DNA from: Larix kaempferi
Taxonomy: Eukaryota; Streptophyta; Pinopsida; Pinales; Pinaceae
DNA length: 64,000 nt
Assembly: GCA_027924585.1 (NCBI GenBank)
Contig: BSBM01000047.1
Span: forward strand, 23,642,001 to 23,706,000
Reading direction: 5' to 3'
Of this stretch, positions 10,478 through 22,748 are shown piece after piece. The notes below the pieces were generated by a model. The model did not search any database. It was not told where the DNA came from and was given only the letters and a program-made list of their open reading frames with translations. The translations under genes and the position numbers were made by a program. Numbering within the stretch: the first letter of the stretch is position 1; each line of letters opens with the position of its first letter.

Positions 10478-11014
10478 ATGACAAACAGTTTGATCCACTG
10501 TCATTGCGGGACTGGATTCCTTGCAATTGAGTTGTCGTGGTTGTGTCTGTGTTGTTTAGGAGATGATATGGTTCCTTATATGCATTTCCAAGGGGCTCAT
10601 GCTCTTGATATGATACATTATATTCGTCCTTATACGTTGGGACGTTTAAGGAATGAAGTAATGGAGCGTAAGCATAGAGAAATGAAAATTTTGAATAGCA
10701 AACAAGGAGGAGGAAGAGGAGTCCACAAGGATAATAGAAGCACATTTGAACATGATAGAATGTGTCTTGTAAATGAGATGAGAGCACAATTTTTCAATCT
10801 TGTTATGAGATCAAAAGGTAATTTCCAAAAGTTTATACAAAGAAGATTCTTGCCTTCAAATATTAGAAGTCAACTTCGTGTTGAATATGATAAGTCAAGG
10901 AATCAATCGAATAAGGAAACTGCAGCACAATTGGCATCATGTTTCCCTAATGTCACTTGTCAACAAGTGGAACAACTATTTAAATCATGGGAAAGCAGTC
11001 TAAGAAATCATTGA
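10478..11014 (+). pseudogene. Longest 3' ORF of the unknown gene (178 codons)
   Basis: This uninterrupted frame contains PYMHFQGAHALDMIHY, then LRNEVMERKHREMKILNSK, a GGGRG turn, and a basic helical C-terminal part (FIQRRFLPSNIRSQLRV). The H-rich segment followed by NE-x2-ER-x-HR looks like a conserved catalytic or structural block, and a similar arrangement occurs near the end of some uncharacterised transposase-like proteins. I cannot name the family. It follows the other fragments in order and on the same strand, so it is probably a later exon of the same gene. Confidence 0.45.
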
Positions 11015-11127
11015 TTGCACCACCAACTATAAGTTTGTCCTAATTTTATATGTTATCTCGTTTGATTTTCATTTTATAGTGTGAGGGGTCATAATGTGTG
11101 TGTTTAATTATTAATATGTCCCCTCAG

Positions 11128-11263
11128 TTCAATAACTATCTTCTAAGATCAAAACCAATCAGGAAATATGGAGAAGAGGCTTATCGTGAATCACATCGCT
11201 TTGGAAAGCACAAGGCAAAAAATGTTGTTAAAACAAAAAAACAACATGTCTTTCCCTCCAATA
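11128..11263 (+). pseudogene. Probable exon of the unknown gene
   Basis: It opens after a good acceptor (CCCTCAG ending at 11127) and closes at a good donor (GTGAGT from 11264). The frame reads FNNYLLRSKPIRKYGEEAYR and is strongly basic after that. Splice-site quality and open frame are seen directly; membership in the same gene is inferred from order and strand. Confidence 0.4.
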
Positions 11264-11383
11264 GTGAGTATTATATTAGTTCAATTTGTTACATATTAGC
11301 ATGTCTTTATCAATCTAGTTGATTTTTGGTTGAAGCTACAACTTTTGCTCGAACTCTGACTTTGTCCACCTTGCTGATCGCAG
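11264..11383 (+). other. Probable 120-base GT-AG intron
   Basis: It starts GTGAGTATTATATTAG and ends TTGCTGATCGCAG. It is T-rich, and in-frame coding character resumes afterwards (GNEPVRCDQTQQIQREL). Length and borders are typical for a small plant intron. Confidence 0.4.
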
Positions 11384-11786
11384 GAAATGAGCCAGTCCGG
11401 TGTGATCAAACACAACAAATTCAAAGGGAACTTGGTTCTGATACCCTAATGATGGCTAATGACAATAACCGTATAAAAATTTGGGTATTTCATCATCGAC
11501 AAAAGAGGCATTGGAGACCAGTCAAATACAAGAATTGAATGGAGCAACTACTGTTGATATGCCATTGATGGAATCTATGATTCACAATAGAAGGTGTCTT
11601 TCATCCTCAATAAATGGGGCAGCGCAAAGTGCTGATGAACAAGAAATTCAAGGGACAGCTCTTGGAATCCAAGTGATGGAAGCTAACAATCATATTAAAA
11701 CTAGTCTTGATAAACCAAGTATGAGACAACCAAAAAAGAGAAAAGTCCAAAATGATCATAAAGCAACAGTGTATGCAAAGTGGTGA
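11384..11786 (+). pseudogene. Probable last exon(s) of the unknown gene, with a basic nuclear-signal-like end
   Basis: Coding-like sequence follows the intron, first in the frame ending at 11538 and then in another frame, 11481-11786, which ends with RQPKKRKVQNDHK shortly before TGA. PKKRKV closely resembles a monopartite nuclear localisation signal. The change of frame means either another intron or an indel. The tail of this segment is duplicated 164 bases downstream. Confidence 0.35.
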
Positions 11787-12012
11787 AGAACATAACATTC
11801 GTAATGAAATGAAATTCATATGGTCTTAATGTATTAAGAGACCTATTTTGTTGATATTTTGGTGATATTTATGGCCTTAATGTATTAGGACACCTGTTTT
11901 GTTCAAAAGTAAAAATTGATCATAAAGCAACATTGTATGCAAAGTGGTGAAGAACATAACATTCATAATGAAATGGCATTCATATGGTATTAATGTATTA
12001 AGAGACCTATTA
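11741..12012 (+). repeat. Partial tandem duplication, 164-base offset
   Basis: About 105 bases starting at 11741 (marker GATCATAAAGCAACA at 11754) recur from about 11906 (marker at 11918) with a few differences. The copy covers the end and stop codon of the preceding ORF plus its 3' flank. Confidence 0.8.
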
Positions 12013-13010
12013 TTGCTGGATATAGTTCTAAATTCATTCTATTATTAAGTTGTTAGAAGGCTAAAACATGCACAGGTTGAAGGATATTGGGGTTGCCATG
12101 ACTGTTGGGTTCTTTTAGAATCCAAAATCAAAGAGAAAATTCCAGAATAACAAGCTATTATGCCGAGAACATGCCCATATTTACAAACGATGAGGTTTAC
12201 TGCTTCTTTGAGATATGAATCGTGCACAGATTTCCCAGAATTAACCCAAAAATGCCTCTCAATGCTATTAGGAGGTTAGGAACAGGTCTGAGAATTGATT
12301 TTAAAACCCAGAATGTTCCCATATTTGAGAAAATGATGTTTATTGTCCCTTTTATGCCCTTAAATTAGCAGTCCTAAAAATTCCTTAGAATTCCCTAGAG
12401 CATGCTCATCATCATTCCCAAGCATCCAACTAAGTTCTCTCCATAACAAAGCAAGTAACCAAGAAAAAATCCATGGGTACATCAAGGTTCCATAATATTG
12501 TCAACCCCACTGAATTTGTGATGCAAATCATAAGTGGATACCCATGCAAAATGGGGGGGTAATAGTTCCACAGCTTGGTTAGGGTTGCCTCTATGAGAGT
12601 TGTAGAAAAAGACAAATTTTATAATGTGGAAACAAGAGATCCACTGAAATATGTTGGGAATCATCTGTAGATTCATCTATGGAAAATAGTGGGACAAATT
12701 CCATGGACCTGTGCATATAAAATCCATCAAAGAAGGTGAGGAAGCACTTATCTCCATGAAAAAAAGTGGTCATAAGTGCAAAAATTTCACTATGAAATTG
12801 TTGAGAATCATGCCTCACATCACAATAAAGTATAAACCAAAGCATTGAATGTAGAACCACTAACTCCTGGACATAAAGAAGATCTCAATAAAAAAATGAA
12901 GACTTCATAAACATGAATACCATATGAATGAGGATTGAATAAACATGAATATCATACTTCATAATCATTGAATGTAGAACCACTAGGCTCCTGGACATAA
13001 AAATTAAGAC
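12013..13010 (+). other. No gene recognised
   Basis: A/T-rich sequence with only short ORFs. A 30-base phrase around GTAGAACCACTA and CTCCTGGACATAAA occurs twice (near 12850 and 12970), so part of the stretch is an old tandem duplication of about 120 bases. Confidence 0.6.
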
Positions 13011-13014
13011 AACT

Positions 13015-13205
13015 AAAAATCATTTTTCATTATCTGTCGATAAATACAAAACTCCATCGTACAAAAAATCATTTTTCATATCTCTCGATAAATACAAGAC
13101 TCCATCACAAAAAAATGCATTTTTCGTTGTCTGTAGATAAATACAAAACACCATAATAAAAAAATGGGTTTTTCACTATCTACCGATAAATACATATATA
13201 CATCG
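13015..13205 (+). repeat. Tandem repeat of 48-49 bases
   Basis: Nearly four copies are present, with TTTTTCA or a variant starting units at about 13021, 13070, 13118 and 13167. Each is followed by GATAAATACAA and a CTCCAT or CACCAT word. Copies differ at several positions. Confidence 0.8.
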
Positions 13206-15800
13206 ATTTATACATGTCTAGCATGTTTCTAAGATGGTTGCAATCCCTCCTCTTGATCACAAGACAAATATGAATGGTCTCTCTTGCCTTTTGTAGAAGA
13301 CTGTAATTGTTCTGGAGTTGTACAAGGCACGTTTTGCAATTTGTTTTCAAGCTCTTTAACTTTCTGTGTAACTTTTTTTTAATTTCCAAGCAGAACCTAC
13401 ATCAGTTTATTCAACATTTCCACATTTTTCTTATACTTCGTTGATTCCTGTTTTTCCTTGAACTCCAATTGTTGTCTCGTATTTTTCAACTAATATTTAA
13501 CTTTAGTCAATTCACATTTCAGATTATGTATTTATTTCTCGTGCTCGTTTTCCCTTGAATCTGTCTCGTTGGGAACGACGGGAATCGGCATCATCGCAGC
13601 AGCTGGACCTTGTAATTCCTTCTGCAAATAAGCAATTGTGGATTTAAGTTTTTGAATTTCCATATCACATCCCAAATGCTGAACGTTTCGGCTGTTGAAG
13701 AGTTTTGATTCCAACTCTCTTATTTTTGCATCTTTTCCATCCATATTCTCTTTCATTTCTTTTATAATGGTGATGAACCAAACAAATCACCTAGTGCAAT
13801 GCTTGTTGAGAAGCATTCTTGTAGCATCTTCTCTCGATTTTGTAAGGACTTCTCTCCCTCTTCTAAAGACATTGTACCTGTATGTGTTTTTTTCCTTCTA
13901 CCCTTACCAGGTTGTCTCCTTTGGTACCCTTACCTTCACCCTCACCACCTTCTTCACTATATTTTTTTTTCCTCTCCTTTGGTTTTTAAGTTCCATAGAT
14001 TCAGAGATCCTTTCGAACCTTTTGCCTCTCAGCTTATCAGCTTGCTTAGAAATGGTTTTTCTCAAACTAGAAATTAATGATTCTAATTCTCCAACATTTT
14101 TCCCATGGCTTCCCTCCCACTCTTTCATCTTCAACTGATATTCTTATATTAACTGTTCATTTTCTTTAATTTTCTTCTCCAATACCTGTAAAGGACCCAT
14201 TTTTGTCCTTATTGGTGGTACATTGAAATAGGTGGTCTTTTTTTCAACTCTTCTTTCAGTTCACTCACTTCAGCATTAGATTTTTTCAAATCCTATTTAT
14301 ACACAACCCTCACTGACTCAATTTCATTTTCTGCTTCATCAGTGATTTTGTCTACTTATTTGGATAATATTTCAACCGTTTCTTATTTCCCTTTTATAAT
14401 TTTGTTTGCTTTGAATTGATTATCCACAATTGTCTTTTGCAACACTACTATCTGTTTGAGGCATTGTATAATATTATTATCTTTTCTCACGCCCTCTTCC
14501 ACCCAATTGCATATATAGGAATTTTGATCCTTGAAATGATCCATTTTATCATATAGGATGAACACATATCTACTATCAAACTTATATGATGGAATGTCTA
14601 AATGCATAGCGGAAGCCCATAAATCAGATTTGGAAGAACAATCATACTCAATTTCCAACTGTTTAGGAGGAATTCTATCAAGAACCTCTTGAGGAATGGA
14701 AAAGTGAGCAGTAGTTTGTTCCATTTCGTTTTCTGTCACCTCCTCCCAATGACCTCTATCTACATGTCCCTGTAACTCTTTCAAAGTTGTGACAGGACGA
14801 ACTACATCAATTGTGACAAAATCAAGAGACTGTACTCGTAATTCATCATGGTGCTCAGGATTTTGTACTGGCGATTCCTCGTTCTGTTCAGAAGGTTGTA
14901 CTGGTAATTCCCCATGGTGCTCAAGAGATTGTACTAATTCCTCGTTTTGCTGAGGAGACTGTACTGGCAATTCCTCATTATGTTCCCTACTATTACATTT
15001 CCTAATGTATGTTTTATGAACAAGTGGTTTTGTAAAAGATATATGTTCATGCGAGTTGATATCACCAATCTATGTTTCAGTAGCATGGGGTCTACATAAA
15101 TCAATAATTTTTTAAGTGTTCCCGGGAAACTAAATTTAACCTTCCTTAATTGGCTCTCTTGCAGGGCAAAGTGGATTTTCTTAGCCAATAGATAAGGAAT
15201 ATCTACAGGTATATCTTCCACCCAATGTATCACTACCCTTATACATTCACCCGTAATGTCATGCCTGTGAAGATTCAGAATCGTCCTAAGGACAATCTGA
15301 ATCAATGTTTTGTATATTTCAGGAGGGACATCTTGCATTATTAAACCATTCCTCGGAACATGTATTTCTGTCCCACAAATTTTATTGGCCATCTAGTTCT
15401 TATCCTGTCTGGGGGTTTTCCAAGAGCTTAAAATCGCTCCCCCTCTGCGTGGAATATTTGTAGCTCGGGAAATCAAATCAGGGTCGAGGATTACCCGCTT
15501 CCCAAAAATTCTGAGTTCCATATTCCCAGCATCATATTTCAAAATTGCCTCATCTATCTCCTCATTAACATAATTGAACATTCCAAACAAAAAGTCAAAA
15601 ACTTCTACTTTCCTCAGGATAGTTTCCATACTTGGTGGCCAAATCTTTGCATCTCTCCATGCATCAGAATTCTCCTGGAATTTTTTTACTATTAACCTAT
15701 CATCTATGGACGCCTGTGTTTCAACTGCAGTTGCAGAGGAGGATGCTCGTGTTTCAACTACGCATGTCGTAGAGGATGCCCTTATTTCAATTTCGGCCAT
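13180..15800 (-). pseudogene. Broken retrotransposon-type gene with coiled-coil tail
   Basis: Reading on the minus strand, ATG 15800 opens a 135-codon frame that ends at TAG 15393-15395 and resumes in the same frame with MANKICGTEIHVPRNG, so a point stop splits it. Near 15000 the frame shifts and continues at 14970-14383, where PVQ-x-EHH/QNEE phrases repeat. Coiled-coil-like pieces follow at 14134-13904, 13756-13532 (IRELESKLFNSRN) and 13389-13180. The segment RVILDPDLISRATNIPRRGG resembles the start of the putative plant transposon protein domain found as an extra ORF in some Ty3/gypsy elements, and its coiled-coil tail parallels the extra ORF of Gypsy-2. It is degenerate. Family assignment is inference; the breaks are seen directly. 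Confidence 0.5.
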
Positions 15801-16139
15801 GGTTGTCTAGGTTCGAAGCGGAGGTGATGCACATAGACTGTATTTCAGGCTCACAAATTATGCCCGCAAAGAGTATTTCAACAACAAAACGTGGGGCTTG
15901 AGTGTATTTCCAGGTCATAATTCATGACTTGGGCATGCACTTTTCCCAATGTTGACATCTGACTTTTAAGATTTTTTCAAGCCTTGTCATCATAGGGAAT
16001 TTTATAAATTGGTTGTACTTTGACAAAAAAAGTGCACAAACATAAGCTTTCATTTTTTATAAATGGGTTGTACTTTGGAATTTTATAAACTGGTTGTACT
16101 TTGACATAAAAAAGCGCATAAACATAAGCTATCACTTTT
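15801..16139 (+). other. No gene; short internal duplication
   Basis: Upstream flank of the preceding minus-strand relic. The phrase GGTTGTACTTTG occurs three times between about 16010 and 16100, with AAACATAAGCT copies at about 16040 and 16120. No coding signal was seen. Confidence 0.55.
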
Positions 16140-19100
16140 CAGTACCTGGCCATTTTTTCCAAAGGGAGCATTTTCTCGCATGGTGCAAATTAGGTTGATT
16201 CGTTGTTTTGGAAGGCCATTATCTTCTTGGACAATGAATTTTTATCACGAATGAGTCGATGGTCATGGGCATAAATCATTCACCTGAAATATTGTGTTAT
16301 ATGAATTTTCTTATCCCTCAAAGGTGAGAAATTGCGGGCATTTTCTGGAGGTCACTTAGGCCAGTTTTAGGTGCAAAATTGTCTAAGTGGATGTTTTGGC
16401 AAACCAATATATTATTTACCAGATCTTATTTTCCAAGACTGAAACTATATTCATGTGCATTGGTCATCCACCTATAGGATGGTTCCCTCAGAATAATTAT
16501 CTCTCTATGTGAGGAAATGGCGGTCATTTTCCCAAAGCCACTTGAGCCATATTTTCAATACTTAACCATTTTTGGAAAAGGGGGGGCATAATATGGGAGG
16601 GTGCAACAAAGGTTGATTGGTTGTTTTGGCAGGCCATTATCTTCTTGGCCATAGACCTTTTATCATGATTGATTCAATGCTCAAGTGTGTAAATCCTCCA
16701 CCTGAAAGCTTATGTTGTCAGATAAATTTAATCCCTCATTGGTGAGAACTGGTGGGCATTTTGCTAGGGCCATTTACGCCATTTTTAAGTGGAAAAAAGG
16801 CTAAGTGGCTATTTTGGCAGGACAATATTTTCTTTACCAAAGACTTTTTTCCAAGAATGAGACAATATTCATGTGTGTTAGTCATCCACCTACAGGATGG
16901 TGCCCTCCAAATAGTTATCTCTCTCTCTGAGGAAATGGTGGTCATTTCCCCAAAGCCACTTGAGCCATTTTTTCCACTGGCGAGCATTTTCTGGAATGGT
17001 GCAAAAGAGGTTGATTGGATGTTTTGGCAGGCCATTATCTTCTTGTCCATAGACCTTTTATCGAGAAGGAGTAAATAATTAAGTGTGTAAATCCTCTACC
17101 TATAAGCTTATGTTGTCAGATAAATTTAATCCCTCACTGGTCAGAACTGGCGGGCATTTTCCTAAGGCCATTTAGGTCAGTTTTAAGTGCAAAGAAGGCT
17201 GAGTGGTTGTTTTGGTAGGCCATTATTTTCTTCACCAGAGACTTTTTTCCAAGACTGAGACTATATTCAGGTGCATTATTCATCCACCTATAGGATGGTT
17301 CCCTCCAAATAGTTATCTCTCTCTATGTGAGGAAATGGTGGCCATTTTCCCAAAGCCACTTGAGCCATATTTTCAGTACTTAGCCATTATTGGAAAAGGG
17401 GGGGCATAATATGGGAGGGTGCAAAAAAGGTTGATTGGTTGTTTTGGAAGGCCATTATATTCTTGGACATAGAACGTTTATTAAGAAGGAGTAAATTCTC
17501 AAGTGTGTAAATCCTCCACTTGAAAGCTTATGTTGTCAGATAAATTTAATCCCTCATTGGTGAGAACTGGGGGGCATTTTCCTAAGGCCATTTAGGCCAC
17601 TTTTAAGTGCAAAAAAGGTTGAGTAGTTGTTTTGGCAGGCCAATATTTTCTTGACCAGAGACGTTTTTCCAAGACTGAGACTATATTCAGGTGCATTAGC
17701 CATCCACCTACATGATGGTGCACTCAGAATAGTTTTCTCTCTCTCTCTGAGGAAATGGCGGTCATTTTCCCAAAGTCACTTGAACCATATTTTCAGTACT
17801 TAGCCATTTTTTCCCATGGCGAGCATTTTCTGGAATGGTGTAAAAGAGGTTGATTGGATGTTTTGGTAGGCCATTATCTTCTTGGCCATAGACTAGACCT
17901 TTTATCAAGAAGGAGTAAATGGTCAAGTGTGTAAATCCTCCACCTGAAAGTTTATGTTGTCAGACAAATTTAATCCCTCACTCGTCAAAACTGGTGGGCA
18001 TTTTCCTAAGGCCAGTTTTAAGTGCAAAAAAGGTTGAGTGGGTTTTTTGGCAAGCCAATATATTCTTTACAAGAGACTTTTTTCCAAGACTTAGACACTA
18101 TTCAGATGCATTAGTCATCCACCTACAGGATGGTACCCTCCAAATAGTTATCTCTCTCTCTCTGAGGAAATGGCGGTCATTTCCGAAAGCCACTTGAGCC
18201 ATATTTTCAGTACTTATCCATTTTTTCCAATGGCGAGAATTTTCTGGGATGGTGCAAAAGAGGTTTATTGGATGTTTTGGCAAGCCATTATCTTCTTGGC
18301 CATAGACCTTTTATCGAGAAGGAGTAAATTCTCAAGTGTGTAAATCCTCCACCTAAAAGCTTATGTTGTCAGATAAATTTAATCCCTCACTAGTCAGAAC
18401 TGGCGGGCATTTTCCTAAGGCCATTTAGGCAAGTTTTAAGTGCAAAAAATGCTAAGTGGTTGTTTTGGCAGGCCAATATTTTCTTTACCAGAGACTTTTT
18501 TCCAAGAATGAGACAATATTCAGGTGCATTAGTCATCCAACTACAGGATGGTTCCCTCCAAATAGTTATCTCTCTCTATGTGAGGAAATGGCGGTCATTT
18601 CCCCAAAGCCACTTGAGCCATATTTTCAGTACTTAGCCATTTTTGCCAATGGAGAGCATTTTCTGGAATGGTACAAAAGATGTTGATTGGATGTTTTGGT
18701 AGGCCATTATCTTCTAGGCCATGGACCTTTTATCGAGAAGGATTAAATGGTCAAGTGTGTAAATCCTCCACCTGAAAGCTTATGTTGTCAAATAAATTTA
18801 ATCCCTCACTAGTGAGAACTGGTGGGAATTTTCCTAAGGCCATTTAGGCCAGTTTTAAGTGCAAAAAAGGCTTAGTGGTTGTTTTGGCAGGCCAATATTT
18901 TCTTCGCCAGACTTTTTTCCAAGACTGAGACTATATTCAGGTGCATTAGTCATCCACCTATAGGATGGTGCCCTCCAAATAGTTGTCTCTCTCTATGTGA
19001 GGAAATGGCGGTCATTTTCCCAAAGCCACTTGAGCCATATTTTCAATACTTATCCATTTTTACCAATGGCGAGCATTTTCTGGAATGGTGCAAAAGAGGT

Positions 19101-19900
19101 TGATTGGATGTTTTGGCATACCATTATCTTCTTGGACATTACATTTTATCGAGAAGGAGTAAATGCTCAAGTGTGTAAATCCTCCACTTGAAAGCTTATG
19201 TTTTTAGATAAATTTAATCCCTCACTAGTCAGAACTGGAGGGCATTTTCCTAAGGCCATTTAGGCTAGTTTTAAGTGCAAAAAATGATGAGTGGTTGTTT
19301 TGGAACGCCAATATTTTCTTTACCAGAGACTTGTTTCCAAGACTAAGACTATATTCAGGTGCATTAGTCATCCACCTACAGGATGGTGCCCTCCAAATAG
19401 TTATCTCTTTCTATGTGAGGAAATGGCGGTCATTTTCCCAAAGCCTCTTGCGCCATATTTTCATTACTTAGCCATTTTTGCCAAAGGGGGGCATAATATG
19501 GGAGGGTGCATAAAATTTTGATTGGATGTTTTGGCAGGCCATTATCTTCTTGGCCATAGACATTTTATCGCGAATGAGTCAATGGTCAAGTGTGTAAATC
19601 CTCCACTTGAAAGCTTATGTTGTCATAAAAATGTAATCCCTCACTAGTGAGAACTGGTGGGCATTTTCCTAGGGCCATTTAGGCCAGTTTTAAGTGGAAA
19701 AAAGGTTGAGTGGATGTTTTGGAAGGCCAATATATTCTTCACCGGAGACATTTTTCCAAGACTGAGACTATATTCAGGTGCATTAGTCATCCACCTACAT
19801 GATGGTGTCCTCCAAATAGTTATCTCTCTCTCGGTGAGGAAATGGCGGTCATTTTCCCAAAGCCACTTGAGCCATATTTTCAGTACTTTTCCATTGTTGT
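16140..19900 (+). repeat. Satellite array, about 420-base unit made of two half-units
   Basis: About nine units are present. The marker TCAAGTGTGTAAATCCTCC or its variants starts at about 16263, 16681, 17079, 17499, 17923, 18332, 18751, 19167 and 19586, a step of 398-424 bases. Within each unit the phrase GTTTTGGCAGGCCA occurs twice, for example at 17021 and 17209 and again at 17441, so each unit is two half-units of about 188 and 232 bases. The halves also align at ATCCACCT/ATCCTCCACCT, at a GAGGAAATGGCGG/GAGAACTGGTGG word and at CCAAAGCCACTTGAGCC/CTAAGGCCATTTAGGCC. Units end either in GGCGAGCATTTTCTGGAATGG or in GGGGGGCATAATATGGGAGGG. The short ORFs in it are by-products. Confidence 0.93.
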
Positions 19901-21201
19901 CAATGACAATAACTCAGCTAAATTCCCCGGTATTTGCAAATATGAAAATGTAAAAAAACAGAGAATAATAAAACTCACATTTTCCAATTTGAATCACTCA
20001 AACAGGCCAAAAATTGAACCCTATTTTCAGGGTTGATTTTCAGTATTTTTACACAATAGCAATTTTTAGGATAAAATTTAAAATATTGAATAGTGTAGTG
20101 GTGACTGTTAATACACATCATGTTAAACTCGTATCATTCAATTTGACTATGTAACATTCTTACTAGCACATGAAGAATGTTTTTATTTTTGTGTTAGATT
20201 AAATAATCTGAATTTAGTCCCTAGATAAAAAAAGGTAAAACACCACTCATTTTTTCCTCATAAATAAGCCTATTATATTTCAAGCCGAAATATAGTACAT
20301 TCTTCAACAATATGTAAATTTTTCTATCAAAAGACCCCAAGCTTCTTCAGCAGACTGAAAGTCCAAAATGATCAACACATCTAATCCTGGAGTAGCTACT
20401 ATAGAACCAGAGTGCATGTACATATAAATTGCACTTCATGTAACTGTCATAAATAAATATTATCTACAGAACTAAATAATAAGAAGGGAGAAAATTTACT
20501 TAGAGTAGTCCAGAGTTAATTTTAGATGGTTTTCCCCACAAACATGAAGAAATTCTACTTTTTTAAGGTTTTTGTTTTTGAAAAGTTCTACTTTATGTTT
20601 TATGTAAGTGCAAATCCTCACAAGGCATGTTTTGATGATTATGTGAGACTGAAATAAGTAGCTTTTAAGACAGAAAAAAGACAGTACAGAACCATCTTCT
20701 CAATATCCCACAGGCTACAAAATGTATATTATCTATTCAAACATTCAAATTTCATATATAAAGAAAAATTCCATGGAAAAGAAAAACCATTTATAGCATA
20801 ACAGTAAAATACCGAAAACAATTTAATGCAAGATATAAATAATTCATATATACTAAATAATATAATTCACCATACATATTACACCAAACAGTATAAAAAT
20901 TTATTAATGAAAGGAAAAATGTTTACAAATCCAAATGGGGTACACCAGTCCTCATCCCTAATCCATAGCATTGATGGACAGGGTCCCATTGGTGTGAATC
21001 CCATGAAAAGTGTACTTGTACACAAGGTTGTAGGCTATTATACAAATAGAGAAATCTAAATTTTGGTCCCACTCTCCATTTACCAAGAGGCTGAGTCTGA
21101 TCACTTGAGCCTGAAGTTGGATGATATCTATCAGGAAAGGTTGTCCATGTATAGAAAAATGCCTCCTTAAGATACTCATAGCCTTCGATGTTGAACTCTA
21201 G
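19901..21201 (+). other. No gene recognised
   Basis: A/T-rich sequence after the satellite, with no coding frame of note, no terminal repeats and no clear tandem structure. The part from about 21060 to 21200 probably holds the 3' flank of the minus-strand gene that ends at 21202. Confidence 0.6.
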
Positions 21202-22748
21202 TCAATTATTCTTCTTTACAATCCTGGGAGGTACATAATGCATTGTAATTAGTTCAAAAGTAACCATGAAACTTTCATCTGAACAAGGAATTTCCACATA
21301 AGATTCATTGCGTATAATGTGTCGAGACCTTATGTGATTGAAAACTTTGTAGGAAAGAAGATGAATATTGTGACGATGTACTCGATTGTGATGCAATACT
21401 CCGATATATGATGGCAATGCATTGTGTGTTCCATACTCTGTAGATGCAGCTAATCTAGAAGTCACAACTTCATTGTCACCTTTTGTTGCAAGAAGTTGAA
21501 AACTGGTGTGCTTATCATCATTCGTAGCAATAAACTGACAAAAAAAAGATTCTCCTTTGCAACTGCTAGTGCCCCACCTTTTAATAGAGCTCACAGTAAA
21601 GAAAACATCAACAATGCCTACAACACAACATAATATAACATTAGATATTGTAAATAAATTTTTCATATATGAGTTGAAAAATATATATTAAAAGATACAC
21701 ATGTATACTCACCATCATTTATTTCAGTTGGTATCAACAAAGCTTGTTTTGTGTAAAACACCTCATGTGGATGCATATTCACACCTTAAGGAATGTAGTG
21801 TCCTCTACCAAAAACATCTACATGATTTTCAAATATTCTTACGCAACAAAATGTTCCACCAATTGAAACATCTACTAGACAATCCAACACGTCTACAGGA
21901 TATGGAATTTTCAATGACTCATCTTCAGACATTCCAGGCAATTTTTCATAACAAATACGGACATACATGCCTGCATTTATGGTAAAATCAAATGGATTTG
22001 TGTTGTGCACCAATAGGCCATCCATTTGAATGAATTTCTTTCTACCAATCTTCATAAAACAACCATTTTGAGTCAATAGGGGAGTCACATCTAAACAAGA
22101 TCCCATATAAAACCCTCGCTTGATGACTGCAGTGGAATGTTTTTTATGATTTTCATCTGGCCCACTTGAAGATAATTGTGATTTTATTTCAAAAATTGAA
22201 GGATGCTGCAATGTAAGCTTGCCACTTTCATCTGCATACACCATTTGATTAGGAAGAACATCATCCATATCATGTGTCCATTTTTCATTGGTACTATCAG
22301 TGTAAAGAATTGGATCATCACAACAAGGATCCAACATTGTCAACTCTACATTTATTGTATGTGGCTCATCTATAACTTTGCAGATAATGATTTCTTCTAA
22401 ACCATTTTCTCCTTTAAGAACAACAAATGTATCAAAGTTTGGAGCCTTTCTCTTAACATACTGCAGAGTTGAACGACATCGAAGTTGATAAGGTATATCC
22501 CTATCATTAGGTTGTTTCTCAACATCATTATCGTTGGATACATCATCGTCACTCCAACAATCAGTTTTTGCAAGTCTATATAATTTCCATGACTTTTGTC
22601 GATGTATAGACAATTGTTGCTTCATTTTTCGTCTCTTTTCTCGTTCAACATCCTCTTCATAAAGTATTCAAAAAGCTTCTTCCACAACCTCTAGAGGAAA
22701 TGACTTGTGTTCTTTATGTGGCAACGGATAAGGGTTTGTATTGAACAT
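21202..22748 (-). pseudogene. Unrecognised two-exon gene with two premature stops
   Basis: On the minus strand ATG 22748 opens a frame (MFNTNPYPLPHKEHKSF) with a TGA at 22668-22670. The frame then runs on through 22625-21786 (279 codons) to a TAA at 21786-21788, and again continues in frame (GVNMHPHEVFYTKQALL) to a donor. An intron from 21712 to 21618 (GTGAGTATAC to TTGTAG) joins in frame to an exon ending at 21202 (stop after PPRIVKKNN). Coding character is strong: acidic stretch DCWSDDDVSNDNDVEK, then LDPCCDDPILYTDS, then mixed alpha/beta-like sequence. No family was recognised; it could be a host gene remnant or a second gene of a DNA transposon. The two stops make it a pseudogene unless they are sequencing errors. 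Confidence 0.6.
21618..21712 (-). other. GT-AG intron of the minus-strand gene (95 bases)
   Basis: On the minus strand the donor is GATG|GTGAGTATAC and the acceptor TGTTGTAG|GCATTG. Splicing keeps one frame across the junction (EINDG then IVDVFFTVSS), which is good evidence that both sides belong to one protein. Confidence 0.6.

Noticed and set aside
16736-19953. About ten ORFs of 60-108 codons inside the satellite
   Set aside because: They recur at the repeat period, occur on both strands and shift frame between units, so they are by-products of the repeat.
20100-20170. TGTAACATTC near 20150 as the missing second LTR end of Gypsy-1
   Set aside because: Only a single 10-base word matches; the following sequence has no similarity to 31118-32945, and it lies too far from the element without supporting structure.
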